Origin: Pascua guehoae
Taxonomy: Eukaryota > Basidiomycota > Tremellomycetes > Trichosporonales > Trichosporonaceae
Length of the DNA: 64,000 bases
Direction: 5' to 3'
Assembly (NCBI GenBank): GCA_001600415.1
Contig: BCJX01000001.1
Location: 2,861,532 to 2,925,531 of the forward strand
Shown here: piece by piece, positions 46,664 to 58,286 of the stretch
Position numbering within the stretch: position 1 is the stretch's first letter
Layout of the letters: each line of letters begins with the position of its first letter
Translations under genes and position numbers: made by a program
Notes under the pieces: model-generated
The model's database searches: none
Told to the model about the DNA's origin: nothing
What the model saw: only the letters and a program-made list of their open reading frames with translations

Positions 46664-47461
46664 AAGAGTGGAACGTGGGGCGTGGGGAGTTGTTCTCCAC
46701 GCGTCCCCCCGCCGGCACGCGTCCCTTCGCCTCTGACAACAACCCCCACCCCACCAACCCTACCCCACAATCCCCGCCACCGCCAGCCCCACCAGCACCA
46801 CCACAACACCGCCCTCGCGCCCCACCATGGACCCCCTCACCGCACGCTCTCGCCGTGGGTCAGTAGCTCCTCGACGCTCAGCCTATGGTTAATACCCCTC
46901 CCCTCCCCCCCGCTGTCGCGCGGTGGGTTGCTGGTCGGCAGGACGCTTGTGTTACGACCATAGTCATATCCAGAATCCAGAACTGTAAGAGACGCGGCGT
47001 TGTGGCTTTCACTGCACCAAAGCACTCTTCAGGGCGTCTTCAATCTTGGTGCGATTTTGACTTGCTGTTACCATGCTACATGTTTCTGTATGGTCGTCAA
47101 CTTGTGTGCAGATGTCATATAGAGGCAGTCATCAATAACAGATCGACGCCGGCGACTTGGCAAAGTGAGTAGGCGCACAGGCAAGGGCTCCTGCTTTGCA
47201 GTCTAATATTTGCCATCGGGAGCGAGGCATTGGTTCATGGTGACTGTGCAACTCGGTCTTTGCACTTTTACATGTGTTGCTCACAGCACGGCAGCGTGGA
47301 TGCAGCCTGCCTCATGAAGGTATCGAACGGTCAAGACCCTGCTGGCCTGGTGGCAGGCCCATACATGTCTAGCAGGCTACGACTCAGTATCCATGGTACC
47401 CTTCCGGCCGGCAAGGCCTGACTTCCACACTCGCACACCCTCTATGCGAGCACCAACGTGT
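46664..47461. other. Convergent intergenic region
   Basis: Lies between convergent genes; C-rich on the plus strand at 46740-46840. No gene supported. Confidence 0.5.
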
Positions 47462-49106
47462 TCACCAGAATATATTCTTCCTCTTCCTAAACGCTGGCGG
47501 GACGGGCGGCTCCTCATCGGGAATGGCGGCCGACACGAGCTGCCAGAGACTCGGGCCCATGGCGTTGCGGAGCGTCGACGGCGAGCGCTGGGGCGGCGGG
47601 GAGCGGGAGGGCGAGCGCGAGCGCGAACGTGGGCGGAATGTAGTGTCTCGTGTTCCATTGTAAAAGTTGGCATAGTCCCTGCTTGCGTTGTCGGGGTATT
47701 CACGCGCTCGGTCGTGGTCGCGGTTGAAATCTGCCTCGCGTGCTCGTTCTCGGTCATGTCGTGATTCGCGGTCTGGCTCGCGCTCGGCGTGGTCGCGCGG
47801 ACGACGATCGGAGCGCGGGTGGCGATCCCGCTCAATCTCGGCGTTGCGGTTCACGTCGTGGCTCCGGTCCCGCTCTTCAGCCCACGGAAGGAGTCCGTTG
47901 ACCGTCACGGGCGCCGGCGGCGCCGGTGGTGCGGGGGCAGGAGCAGGTGCGGGCGGGGCGGGCCAGCGCGCGTCGCCGTACAGCGCCGAATCGACGCGGT
48001 CGGCGCCGCCCTCTATAGGATCGAGAATGTCGGGACGGGGCGTGTGGCCCCCCGAACCCGGCGAGGGGTGCGAGTACCGCGAGTCGCGCGAGTCGCGCGA
48101 CCCATGCGAATCCCGCGACCCAGAGCCGCGCTGGGCGTCCCGACCCCGACGGTCCTCTTGCCCCCAACTCGCATTCCCACTTGCGGGGACGGCGGGAGGG
48201 GCACCAGAACTGCCCGCTTGTGACGTCTCGAGCTCGCGACACTCGTCGAGAAACGCCGCCACATCCCGCACACACCCCAGCTGGCGCGAGGACCACCGCT
48301 CAGTGCGTACGTCCCGCTCCAGAGAGGCTGTGGGGGCCGGCGGCAGAGGCGTATCTCCCTTGGCCGAGTGGAGGGCGTCGACGACCCCGGGGAGGTTGAG
48401 GACAAAGTACAGCGCGGCCTCACATTGTGCGACGCGGGTTTCGAGCTTGCGCGCGTACCCTGCGACTGGGCCGCTGTTGTTAGTTGGAGGCACGGGACGG
48501 ATGGGTCTGGGAAGAGGCAAGACTACTACTACTAGTGGGGATGGGGGGGTATGGAGAGCGTGAGCAAAAGGCGAGTGTGGCAGAGGCAAGGAAAGGCACT
48601 TGAGCATTGAGCCAGACATGAGAGGCGTGGTGCAAAACAACGCTAGACATGACAGTGACGATGAGCTCGTGCCCGCAGGTCGTGATTGACGGCTCGGACC
48701 TCGCTTCGGCACAGACCAGGCACCTCTCGTCCAACCCCACGCACAAGCATGCGCAAGCCCCATCCGACCGGTCGCTGAAGCACAAACCCCTGGGGGACCA
48801 CGGGGGACCATGGGGGAGACGAGATGAAGGACGCAAGACTATACTCACCGGCGCGCCTGTGGTGGTGGGTACTCGCACGACTGGGACAGCTTGAGGCACG
48901 ATCCGCAGATGGGGCGCGAATGGTCGCACTGCGGGGTCAGTGTGGTCACCAGGGCGGGACAGCTGTGGTGTAGGTGCGATGGGCGAGGGAGGATAGGGAG
49001 TGTGCATCTGAGAGAGTGATGGGCGTGGTGGTGGAAGACTCACCCGGCGCTTCTTTGCGATGCATCGCAAACACGCGCGTCCACTTGCTGCTGATGAAGC
49101 CGTCAT
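47462..49106 (-). CDS. Zn2Cys6 transcription factor
   Basis: A binuclear-zinc-cluster regulator in three exons. Exon 1 encodes MTASSAASGRACLRCIAKKR and one further arginine, and exon 2 begins CDHSRPICGSCLKLSQSCEY, so the cluster reads C-x2-C-x6-C-x6-C-x2-C-x6-C across the intron. After a 389-nt intron (48460-48848), exon 3 resumes GYARKLETRVAQCEAALYFV, the usual linker and dimerisation helix. The remaining ~340 residues are polar, with a long R/D/S/E-rich region and ending RKRKNIFW. There is no recognisable fungal-specific middle homology region. Nuclear DNA binding is inferred; targets unknown. Confidence 0.85.
48460..48848 (-). other. Long intron of Zn2Cys6 gene
   Basis: A 389-nt intron inserted between the zinc cluster and the linker helix, with a CTAAC branch site before the acceptor. 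It contains an open plus-strand frame (48649-48894) of weak coding quality. Confidence 0.6.
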
Positions 49107-49808
49107 GGTCGAGTGGGTGCCGAGTGCCGGGTGCGGAGGAACAATGTGCGGAGGAATGATGCTCCGCCAGGACGACCAGGGTCAGGCTTGGACAATAATA
49201 GTGGCAAGGGGAGTTGTTGTTGACGATGGACAATGAAGCAAGCTGCCGCTAAAGAAAACCGACGAGGACTGGGGATTTGATGGGAATGGACGACGACGAC
49301 GACGAGTGGGCGATGCGACGAGTCTTGGCGTTATTTGCACTCGTTGTTGACTGAGTGGGGAATCACTGGTGACACTGACTGACTGATGGCTGCTTGGATG
49401 CTGCATGCGTCTCTTTCGGCCACCTCGGCGCTTTGCCCGTCGTCACTTGCACTTGGCTCCGTTCTCGCCGAGAAATGCCTCTAGCCTAGTACCTTTATGG
49501 CAACACTGGACATTTTATTTCTCGTCGCAGATTCGAACCCACGTCCAAATCCTTGCTATGGCGTCATCGCCCTTCCACGTGTATTTGCTTCCGCACTTTT
49601 TTAGTCGACGAGGTTGGCCAGTGATGTTGGCGGATCCGACTTGATGGCCGCGTCGTGTCGCACCGATCCGAGTCGACGCCGAGCAGCCTTCCATCGTCTT
49701 CCACAACATCTCTGACAGTGACTGAATCGTACACAAACAGAGCCGACTCTTGCTCCCTTTACAACTCTTTCCATCTTTTCGCCTAGCACTTTCAACACTC
49801 TAGTCATC
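49107..49808. other. Divergent intergenic region
   Basis: Separates divergent regulator and MBF1 genes and probably holds both promoters. A stretch around 49531 resembles a tRNA T-arm but does not fold. No other gene. Confidence 0.5.
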
Positions 49809-50815
49809 ATGGTGCGTGTCTGTGGTCTGGAGTTCATCCCTCTTATTCGTCGCCGGCCTCCACCGATCCACACCGTGCTGACACACAGTCGAACTGGGAC
49901 GACAAGCCTACCATTATCGGCCACGGCGCGCGCCGCCCCGTCGTCGCCAAGGGCTCTGCCTTGAACGGTACGCTTGTCCCCACAACTTGATCAGGCAGAG
50001 GTACTGACGCCGCAGCCGCTCAGCGCGCGGGCACCGTCGTGTCGTCGGCCGCCTCGGGCCGCTCGCAGACCAAGGGCCGTGAGTAGAGTTTCCTCGTGTG
50101 ACCGCGCTGGACTCTGGCGGGCGGGAGAGCACACGTACTAACAACGTCCCAGCCGCCGACCACGGCCGCATTGCCAAGCTCGACCGCGACGACGCCCCCA
50201 AGCCCCCTGAAAAGGTCGACATTAGCGTCGGCAAGGCGCTCGCGACCGCGCGCATGAACAAGAAGAACGCCGACGGCAAGAGCATGACCCAGAAGGAGCT
50301 TGCGACGCAGGTCAACGCAAAGCCCCAGGACGTGAGTTGCGGCGTGGGCCATGGGCGCGTGGGCGCGTATCGGTGGAGCGGAGAGGAGTGGAGTGTCTCT
50401 GGCAGAGAGAGACTGTGTGGGTGTACCAGAGAGCATGGGTGTCTGGCTGGAGGCCAGCCAGCTGCCACGCTGGAAGCGGTAGTTGGGAACGGCCCGCTGG
50501 CCATCCTGCCCAGTTTGGACGCACCTAAGATAAGCTTGCACTGCAGTAAGCCTGCCTTTGCGCATCGTCGCCCTCTGTTGTCCCACTGTTCTGTGACGTG
50601 TGCGAGTGTAGACTCCAATCACCCATCCCAACCGACTCTTCGCACCCATGGCCACCCTGCGAGGACGCCGTGCTGACGCTCAGATCGCCGACCTCGAGGC
50701 CGGACGTGCCGTTCCCAACCAGCAGCTGCTCGGCAAGCTCGAGCGCGTCGTCGGCGTCAAGCTCCGCGGCGCCGCCAGCCAGATTGGCCAGCCTCTCTTT
50801 GCCAAGAAGAAGTAA
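49809..50815 (+). CDS. MBF1: Multiprotein bridging factor 1
   Basis: A transcription coactivator that links TBP to bZIP regulators such as Gcn4. The first coding exon is only the ATG, followed directly by a GTGCGT donor; exon 2 begins [20 protein letters not shown]. Later exons give [20 protein letters not shown] and [18 protein letters not shown], then [20 protein letters not shown], the Cro/C1-type helix-turn-helix, and the end LFAKKK. Total about 150 residues, normal for the family. The last intron (50332-50683) is 352 nt, others about 45-65 nt. Confidence 0.92.
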
Positions 50816-51443
50816 ATGACGCAGTGACGACGCAGTGAGCGGCGGTTGTAGTGATTTGTTGGCTGTGAGCCCTCGACCCACGAGTCGCGGCCCGTTGGTG
50901 TCTGTGGGCGCGGACATGGCCGCATGTGCCGCTTTGCGCACGCAGCAGTGCAGCAGTGTAGCAATGTAGGCTATGTGCGGCGCGGTTTACGCGGTTGCGA
51001 TCGCGCGCGATAGAGGCGGCGGTACGATATGCATTTTGCGTGCAGACAGAGCATGCAGAGCAGTGCAGCAGCAGGGCAGCAACAGTGCACAGTGCAGAAG
51101 GGTCTCGAGGCGGGCAGCGGGCAGTGCCTTTGAGGCGTTGTGTCACAAGAACGCGCAGCGCACTGGTAATTGTGGCAGTGCAGCTGTACGGGTGCAGTGT
51201 TGAAAATCCAGGGTCACGACACGTGTACTGTAGATCTCGACGTCTGTCTGTCTCTGCTTCTTCTGTGCGCGTGCGTGCGCAGTCGTGACGGATCCGCGAT
51301 GGACGCCCGCCCGCCGCTGCCGTCGCTGCGCAGTCGCCGCACCCAGTTAGACTACCATGTTATTCCTAGCGTAATCCACTCCATCTCCATCTCTCCATCC
51401 TTCACTTCTCATCTCCATCCACACCACACACCACACCACACCA
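50816..51443. other. Intergenic region
   Basis: Between MBF1 and the metacaspase gene. CAGCAGTG-type short repeats occur around 50930-51090 on the plus strand. Promoter of the metacaspase gene expected near its end. Confidence 0.5.
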
Positions 51444-53804
51444 ATGTACAACAACGGCTACAACCAATACGCCAACAACGGCTACAACCAATACGCAAAC
51501 AACCCCCCGCCGCCGCAGGACAGGGGGTGGAACAGCTACCCCGGCCAAGGGGCGCACCAGCAGAACAACGGGTGGGGTGGACAGCCTGTGCAGAACAACG
51601 GCGGGTGGAACGCGCCGCCGCCACCACCAAACAACGGGTGGGGAGCACCTCCGCCGCCGCAGAACAATGGCTGGAACGCGCCGGCTCCCCAGCAGCAGCA
51701 GTGGGGCGGACACGACACGCGTGCATCGTACAACCAACCCCAAGGAGCCCCCGGCGGGTACGGGCAGTACGCGCCGCCGACGGGCGCGCCGCCGGTCGCC
51801 CACTACGCGCCGACCGCCGCGGGGTACCAGCCGCCATCGGGCGCGGGCATGTCGTATGCGCCCCCCAGTGGACCGCCGCCGAGTGAGTGTGCCGCATGAG
51901 TCGGCAGTGCACCGGCGTGGTGGCGTAGAAGCACCGCCTCAGGCTCGACTCGGCCTGGGACTCTGCTGGGTCCCGAGGGCCACAGGATTGCCACTGACCA
52001 CACGACTGACGCACAGTGCGCCCGCCGTCGGGATCGCAGCACTACGGGCCGCAGATGCAGGGCAGCCACGGAAAGCAGCAACCGTACTTCCAGTACTCGC
52101 AGTGTGAGTAGCCGCACGCGTTGGTTGTGGTCGCGATGCTGACTCATGGCTCTCTGCGTATTTACGACGTATCTCTTGGAACGCGCCTGATCACCCCCCT
52201 TTGACATGTCGCGATTGCGGATACTCGTGCCCCTTTCGTTGGGAAATGATGTGCTTCTGTTGCCACCCATGGCCGGTCTATTGCCACCCCCGCCCATCTC
52301 TCCCCCATCCTCCCACCTCTCATCTCCCATCTCTCATCGCCCACGTCCCCTCACCACCTGACCCCGCACACCCTTCCCACCCACAGGCACTGGTAAACGC
52401 AAGGCGCTCCTGATCGGCATCAACTACTTCAAGCAACAGGGCGAGCTGCGCGGGTGCATCAACGACGTGCACAATGTCCAAAAGTTCCTTATGGAGAGGC
52501 ACAACTACCGCGCCGAGGACATGGTCATTCTCACCGACGATGCGCGCAACCCGCGCCAGATGCCGACAAAGCAAAACATGATTGCCGCAATGCAGTGGCT
52601 TGTCCGCGACGCACGGCCAAACGATGCGCTCTTCTTCCACTAGTAAGTGGGAGAGTTGCAGACGGGAGCGCGGTTGATGAGGATCATGCTGACGATTCAG
52701 CTCGGGCCACGGTGGCCAGACAAAGGACACGTCGGGCGACGAGGACGACGGCTACGACGAGGTCATCTACCCCGTCGACTTTAAGCAGGCCGGCCACATT
52801 CTCGACGACGACAGTGAGTCACTACCCTGATCTACCGCTTGACGTGATGCTCTGTGTCTCAGCCGATAAAGTGACCTGCGACACTCAGAGAACCCAGCTC
52901 ACACACCAGTGCACGCCATCATGGTCCGCCCTCTGCCCGCCGGCTGCCGTCTGACGGCCATCTTTGACTCGTGCCACTCGGCCACGGCCCTCGACCTGCC
53001 GTACATCTACTCGACCGAGGGCAAGATCAAGGAGCCAAACCTCATGGCCGAGGCAGGCTCGGGTGTCCTGAGCGCCGTGTCGACCTACATGCGCGGCGAC
53101 GCCATGGGCGCGGCCACAGGCTTGTTCAAGTGAGTACAACTCTGAGACTGTACAATGCGAGGAGCGTTCAAAGATCATGCTCGACTCACACTGCAGGACC
53201 GGCAAGCAGCTCCTCGGTGGCAACTCGAACGCCGTAAAAGTCACGCGCCAGACGCGCACGTCGCCCGCCGACGTCGTCATGTTCTCGGGATGCAAGGACT
53301 CGCAGACCTCGGCAGACACGTCCGAGGCCGGCAAGGCCACGGGTGCGATGAGTTATGTGAGTTGCAGGCGTGGGGGCGATGGGGGCCTGGCATTGTTGTT
53401 GTCCAGTGGCGGTCGATACACAGGAGCCGGCACCGCTTGGGCCGTTGGGGACCCGAGCTGGCTTGAGGCCACGGGCCCTCTTGAGGCCGTGCTTCCGAAT
53501 GCGAAGCACGCCCTTTGGTCTGCTCTGTCCTCCACACTACACCATCCTGTCCAAGCTCCACCTCTCGACGACTTTGTCCACGCACCCACCTCCTCTACTG
53601 TCCAGCTCCACGTTCAATCTAATCAACCACCCACTGTCCCAAGCTAACCCGCAGGCCTTTATCGCCTCGCTCACAAAGTACCCGCAGATGTCGTACATCC
53701 AGCTCCTGCGCCAGCTGCGCCAGGAGCTCGCGGGAAAGTACACGCAGAAGCCCCAGATGTCGTCTTCGCACCCCATCGACACGAACATTTTGTTCATCTG
53801 TTAG
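51444..53804 (+). CDS. MCA1: Metacaspase
   Basis: A caspase-like cysteine protease that cleaves after Arg/Lys; yeast homologues act in proteostasis and stress death. The prodomain (about 150 residues) is Q/N/G/P/Y-rich with two exact NNGYNQYA units. The catalytic domain starts [13 protein letters not shown], has the histidine in [20 protein letters not shown] and the cysteine in [18 protein letters not shown]. The tail has [20 protein letters not shown] and [13 protein letters not shown], the usual metacaspase C-terminus. About seven exons; introns 60-300 nt, the larger ones in the middle (52103-52385 and 53359-53654). The residue after DSCHS is A, where most metacaspases have G. Confidence 0.9.
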
Positions 53805-54236
53805 CCCGAGACCGTCTGTATACGAGGATACGAATGTGTGCGCAATGTTATGATGTGTTGTTTGGAGCTGTGGACTGGGGCGGGGTAGTGGGACGGGGAC
53901 GGGGCAGTGGGGCAGCAGAGGGACTGGAGTTTGGCATCGCCAAGTCGGGCCGGGACATGTTCTTTCTCGCTTCCACCTCTTGCCCGTCTTGGAGTGAAAG
54001 GAGTGCGACAAGTAATGACGAGCACATACGGGATAACAGAGATGCCACGACACATTCTTTCGGCGATGTCCGCCTTCGGTAACCTCTCCCAGCAGATCAA
54101 CACACGAAACAAAAACACCTCGCCAACCACGTCACCTTTGCGATGACAGACCCCACGTCCTCTGACGTGCTCGGCGCTGCGCGCCTCGTGCTCAAACCCA
54201 AACGTAACATGGCCGGAGATCGGCTCTACAACGCAT
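53805..54236. other. Convergent intergenic region
   Basis: Short region between convergent metacaspase and eIF4B genes; no gene seen. Confidence 0.5.
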
Positions 54237-56948
54237 CTAGACGTCGGCAACCTTGTCAGCGGCCTTTTCGACCTCGTCGCCGAGTGCGCCAGCGGCGGCA
54301 GCAAACGAGAAGCCAGCCTTGGTGGGGGCGGCCTTGATGGGTGCGGGGGGCTTGTCGTTGGCGGCGGCGGCCTGGGCGCGGCGGGCGGGCGCGACGGCCT
54401 TGAAGCCGTCGTCGTCGGCGGGGGCCTTTGCCTTGGTGTCGGCCTTGTCGGCCTTGTCGGCGGGGGCCGCGACGGGGCTCTTGTTACCGTCGTCCTTGTT
54501 CAAGCGCGAGGGGTGGACGCGGGCGGGGCGGCGCTCGCGCTCCTCCTGGCGCTTTGCCTCGGCGCGCGCCTTTGCCTTGTCGGCCTCTTCCTTTGCCTTT
54601 TGCGCCGCCGCCTCGCGCTCGCGGCGCCGCGCCTCGGCGTGCTCGGCCGCCTCGCGCTCGCGCGACGCGCTGTCCACGGGCCGCGCGCCGCCGAATGGGT
54701 TGGGCTTGGACGCGGGCGTAGAGTCGGGCGACGGCGTGCCGCTCGTCGCGGCAGAGCCCGAGCGCGGGAGCAGGTTCAGGCGCTGGCGCGAAGGCGGCGC
54801 AGGCTCGGCAGGTGCGGCCGGCACACGGGTGCCGCGTGCCCACTGCGTGTCAGCGGTGTCGACTGGGTCTGGCAAAATGGACCAAAGCAACTCGACCCCA
54901 AACCCTCTTCGCCCCAGCCCCGGCTCCAGAGTACCTGCACAACGACATGACCGCTACCACTCTCCCCGCACAACTCACAGTAGACTCGGTGTCGGCCGGG
55001 CCCGCCGGACGGTGAGGCGGCGCCTCGCGCCCGGCGTGGCCGCCGTGGCCGCGGTCGCCGCCCTGGCGCGGGCTTGCGGGCTGGACGAGCGGGCGGCTCG
55101 AGCGCCACTGGTCAACGTCGTCGGCGGCGCTGTGCGCGTGCGCGTGCGCAGGCTCCTGCTCGCGCGAACGCCCGTACCCGCTGCTCTCGCGCGAGGGCGT
55201 GAAGCGGGCACCGCGAGCAGACGACCAGTCGCGGTCGCCGCCGCTGTCCGACGCGCCGCTGAACGTGCGGCGGGGAGGGTCGGCGCGGGCCGGGGCAAGC
55301 GGCGTCGCGCGGCGCCACTGCGTCGCTTCGTCGGCGGCCGAGGGCGCAAAGTCGCGGCGCGACGAGGCTGCATGTTAGTGCTGGGGGGTGGGGGTGGGGG
55401 TGCAGTGAAGATGACAGGATGGCAGTCACACCGTGCAGTGGGTGCACACATGCCAGCGCAGAGTGTGCAGGCATAGGCGCCATGGGATGCACACTGTCGA
55501 ACCGGTCGTCTGGGAGGCAGCCCAACCGATCAACCGCATTGGTGCGGTATTGGTGCGGTGGGCCCTTCGCACCAGCGACAGCGGGACGGACACTCTCCTC
55601 AAACTCCAGCCTTGTCTCTACGCCGCTCTGCTCGTAGTCTCCCTTCTGGCGCACTCGGGGGTCCTCTCTGGACCACCACGCCGTCTCTGGTTCACTCTGT
55701 GGTCCGCTCTCGGCCCACTCTTGGTCCGCTCTTGGCCCAGTCTCTGGTCCACTCTGCGGTCCACTCTCTGGCCACTCTCTGCTTCGGTCCCCAGTCTGTT
55801 CTTCGGTGTCCACTCTGGCGCGTCCTCTGTGGTAGCCGCTCTGGCCTCCCATCCGGTATCCACTCCGATATCCACTCCGGTCTCCTGCTCATCACATCGC
55901 CGCGTCCTTTAGCTCCACTCCGGATTCCGCCCAGTCTCCCTCGTCTCCCTGGTACCCTCCTTAGTCCTGCCCCATCTCCCACGCATCTCCAGCCGTACCC
56001 TCTCCAGACTCCCCTCCGCCCCAACCTCAGTCGCACGCGTCCCAAAATCCTCTGCGTCCCATGCCCACAACAACCCCCATGGTCACACTCACGCGCCTCG
56101 GCCACATTGACGCGAATGCTGCGGCCGGCAAGGTTTGTGCCCGACCGGTCGAGGGCCGACTTGAGGCCCGCCTGGGCGGCAAACTCGACATAGCCAAAGC
56201 CCTTGGGCTTGCCCTGGGGGTCCTTTACGAGCCGGACGCTCGTGGGCGACAGGTCCTGGAAGAAATCGCGCAGCTCGTCCTCTTCCGTCTCGAAGGTGAG
56301 GTTGCCGATAAACGCCGTAAACGGCGGCACGTCGGGGATGGGCACGTCCTCGCGCATCGGGGGCGCGCCGCCAAACGTGCGCGCAGACCGGTCCGGCATG
56401 CTGTCGAGGTAGCCCGGTTCGCCGCGGCGCGGGCCCGTCGACTCGCGCTGCGCCGCTGGGGTGTCAGTGCGTTGTGTGTGTGTGTGTGTGTGTCTTGGGC
56501 GTGATGGCGTGGGGGTTAACTTGGTCCCTTGTGCCGCGTGCGGCGCAGCTGGGCGCGGTAGGCTCGGGCCTGCGGGTCGTCGAGCGCCGGGGTCCTAGGA
56601 GAAGATCCCCGCCGCAGCCGAACGGACCACAGGCCAGCGCGATCCGCACCTAGCGCAACATGCGCAACAACCAAGCCAACCCCCCACGTCCGCATCTGTT
56701 CGTGCACCAGGCCCGACAACATGACGTCAAGCAAACGTACGGGCAGTAGGGAGCGCGTTCTCCATCTCGTCGGCCCAGCTGCCGCCGGCTGGAGTGTCAG
56801 CAATGCCCGCGGCGTGATAACGAAGCCAGACATACTCGTCTCGGCAAAGAAGTCGCTGAGCGCCATCTTCTGCGCCTTCTGCTTTTTGGGAGCTGGGGTG
56901 TGAGCACGCGTTTAAGACACCACCAGCAGCACGCGCGCACGCACGCAT
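54237..56948 (-). CDS. eIF4B/Tif3-like translation initiation factor
   Basis: Cap-dependent translation factor that stimulates eIF4A helicase. The first coding exon is four bases (ATGC), then an intron whose acceptor precedes PPKKQKAQKMALSDFFAET, the family N-terminus. SWADEMENALPTAP follows, then the RRM exon starting QRESTGPRRGEPGYLDSMPD with RNP2 FTAFIGNLTF and RNP1 GKPKGFGYVEFA. A 725-nt intron (55368-56092) intervenes before DFAPSAADEATQWRRATPLA and related W-containing repeats, and a last exon has lysine/glutamate-rich sequence (AKEEADKAKARAEAKRQEER) ending EKAADKVADV. Splice phases match at every join I made. Roughly 500 residues. Confidence 0.87.
55600..55860 (+). repeat. Intronic minisatellite in eIF4B gene
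   Basis: Degenerate tandem units of roughly 11-17 bases on the plus strand, such as TGGTCCACTC, TGGTCCGCTC, CGGTCCACTC and TGGCCACTC (GAGTGGACCAGAG type on the transcript strand). They fill the centre of the 725-nt intron. Confidence 0.7.
56473..56493 (+). repeat. TG microsatellite
   Basis: About ten TG dinucleotides, within the eIF4B intron preceding the RRM exon. Confidence 0.8.
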
Positions 56949-58286
56949 GGTTGCTGTTTTTTGTTCCTTTTCGGTCGAGCGAGGGTCGGCTAAGGAGTGG
57001 TGGGGGGAGTGATAAAGAAGAGTTGTCCAACTCGTCGACGTTTGTCTGGATGTGTATTTCGTTGCCGCTGGCTGCTGGTCGTCGCCGCTGCCTCGTGCCA
57101 CACGCCCTCACCCCTTGAGACCTTTACGCACGGGCCTGCCTGCCTCCTCTGGGCGGCGACGCAAAGTCGCATCCAGAATATCGGTTCCTGAGCGGCCACA
57201 TGGCCGCAAAATCCACCATTGCCACATGGACGGCAATTGCGGCGTTATCCCGTCGATGTGGTTGTGTGTCGTCACAGGCACGCCAGAGTGGCATTCGCAG
57301 CTCGAGATATCATGTTACCACGCTGTACGCGTTGTGATAACATATCAACAGTACACAACTCTGATGGCCGTGAGCGTCCGACAACAGCTCGGCGCTCAAA
57401 GCCCCTCTGGCGCGATCCGATACAACGATACCAGTTGTACACAGCATCTCTACCACCTTGGGCGGGACGCAGAGCGGAACAGGCACTCATCACTCTTCCA
57501 AACTGTCCACGCTCCATGCGCAACCTTCCTCGCCAGTTAGGGACTTTAGATTGCAAGCCTCACTTGAAGCGCACCACCGGTGAACTCTGCTCTGTACACG
57601 CAGTGTAAATCCGTCTCCACTGGCCTGAGGGCACGTGAAACACATGTCGCGTTGTGCGCGTCGTGCGCGTCGTGGGCGTCGTGGCGCCTGGCGTCATTAG
57701 TTTCAGCCTCTGTTTGTGCCGCGGCACAACAGTCACCATCCAAAAGAGTCTATATTGCGGCCGACTTGTTCCATACGTCTACTCGCCGTTCATTCCAAGT
57801 GTCCCTATCAAGTGTCCCTCCCAAGTGTCCGTCCCAAGTGTCCGTGGCACATTGCGAAGCGTACCTGAAGAAGCGCGACTTGGCAAGATAAGGCGACCCA
57901 CCAAACCCGCTGACCCCTCGGCGTTATTGCAGTTGTCGACACTGACTCTGCCGCACAGGCTGGGCTTGCCATGACTATGCAGTAGTCCAACAACAAGGAA
58001 ACGTAGTACGTGTGGGAGGACATAGTACGTGTGGGAGGAGAGCTATAACGAAGTGAGAGGCACTGTCGCCTGACACGGTTCACGCACCATGTTAACAAAG
58101 TGACGTTCTGATCTCGTCGTTAATAGCCAACAACGCCTCCAATAGCCATGGCGCCAAAGCAGCGCGCACCTCGTTAGATGAACATGGCACCTTTGCTTGA
58201 CAACAGAGTTGTTTCATTACGCATCTCCCTGGCCCCGATGCTAGCTCATTATGACTTCTTACAAGACGCCCCGCTCCACGCCGCGC
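56949..58286. other. Intergenic region, 1.3 kb
   Basis: Includes the eIF4B promoter. A small tandem cluster of AAGTGTCC units lies at 57797-57842, and a 25-base direct repeat CATAGTACGTGTGGGAG type at 58000-58038. No gene supported. Confidence 0.5.

Noticed and set aside
47688..48563. 291-codon plus-strand frame opposite the Zn2Cys6 gene
   Set aside because: Shadow of an R/S/D-rich coding region.
49531..49640. Possible minus-strand tRNA (GGGTTCGAATC)
   Set aside because: The T-stem has mismatches and acceptor ends overlap it; no cloverleaf.
54253..55476. 407-codon plus-strand frame opposite eIF4B
   Set aside because: It is the GC-rich shadow of the eIF4B exons; its sequence is arginine/alanine-rich without a family.
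55112..55852. Long minus-strand frame with repeated W/S/G/P units between eIF4B exons
   Set aside because: Splice phase joins EA directly to PSSRRDFAPS; this frame is a minisatellite within the intron.
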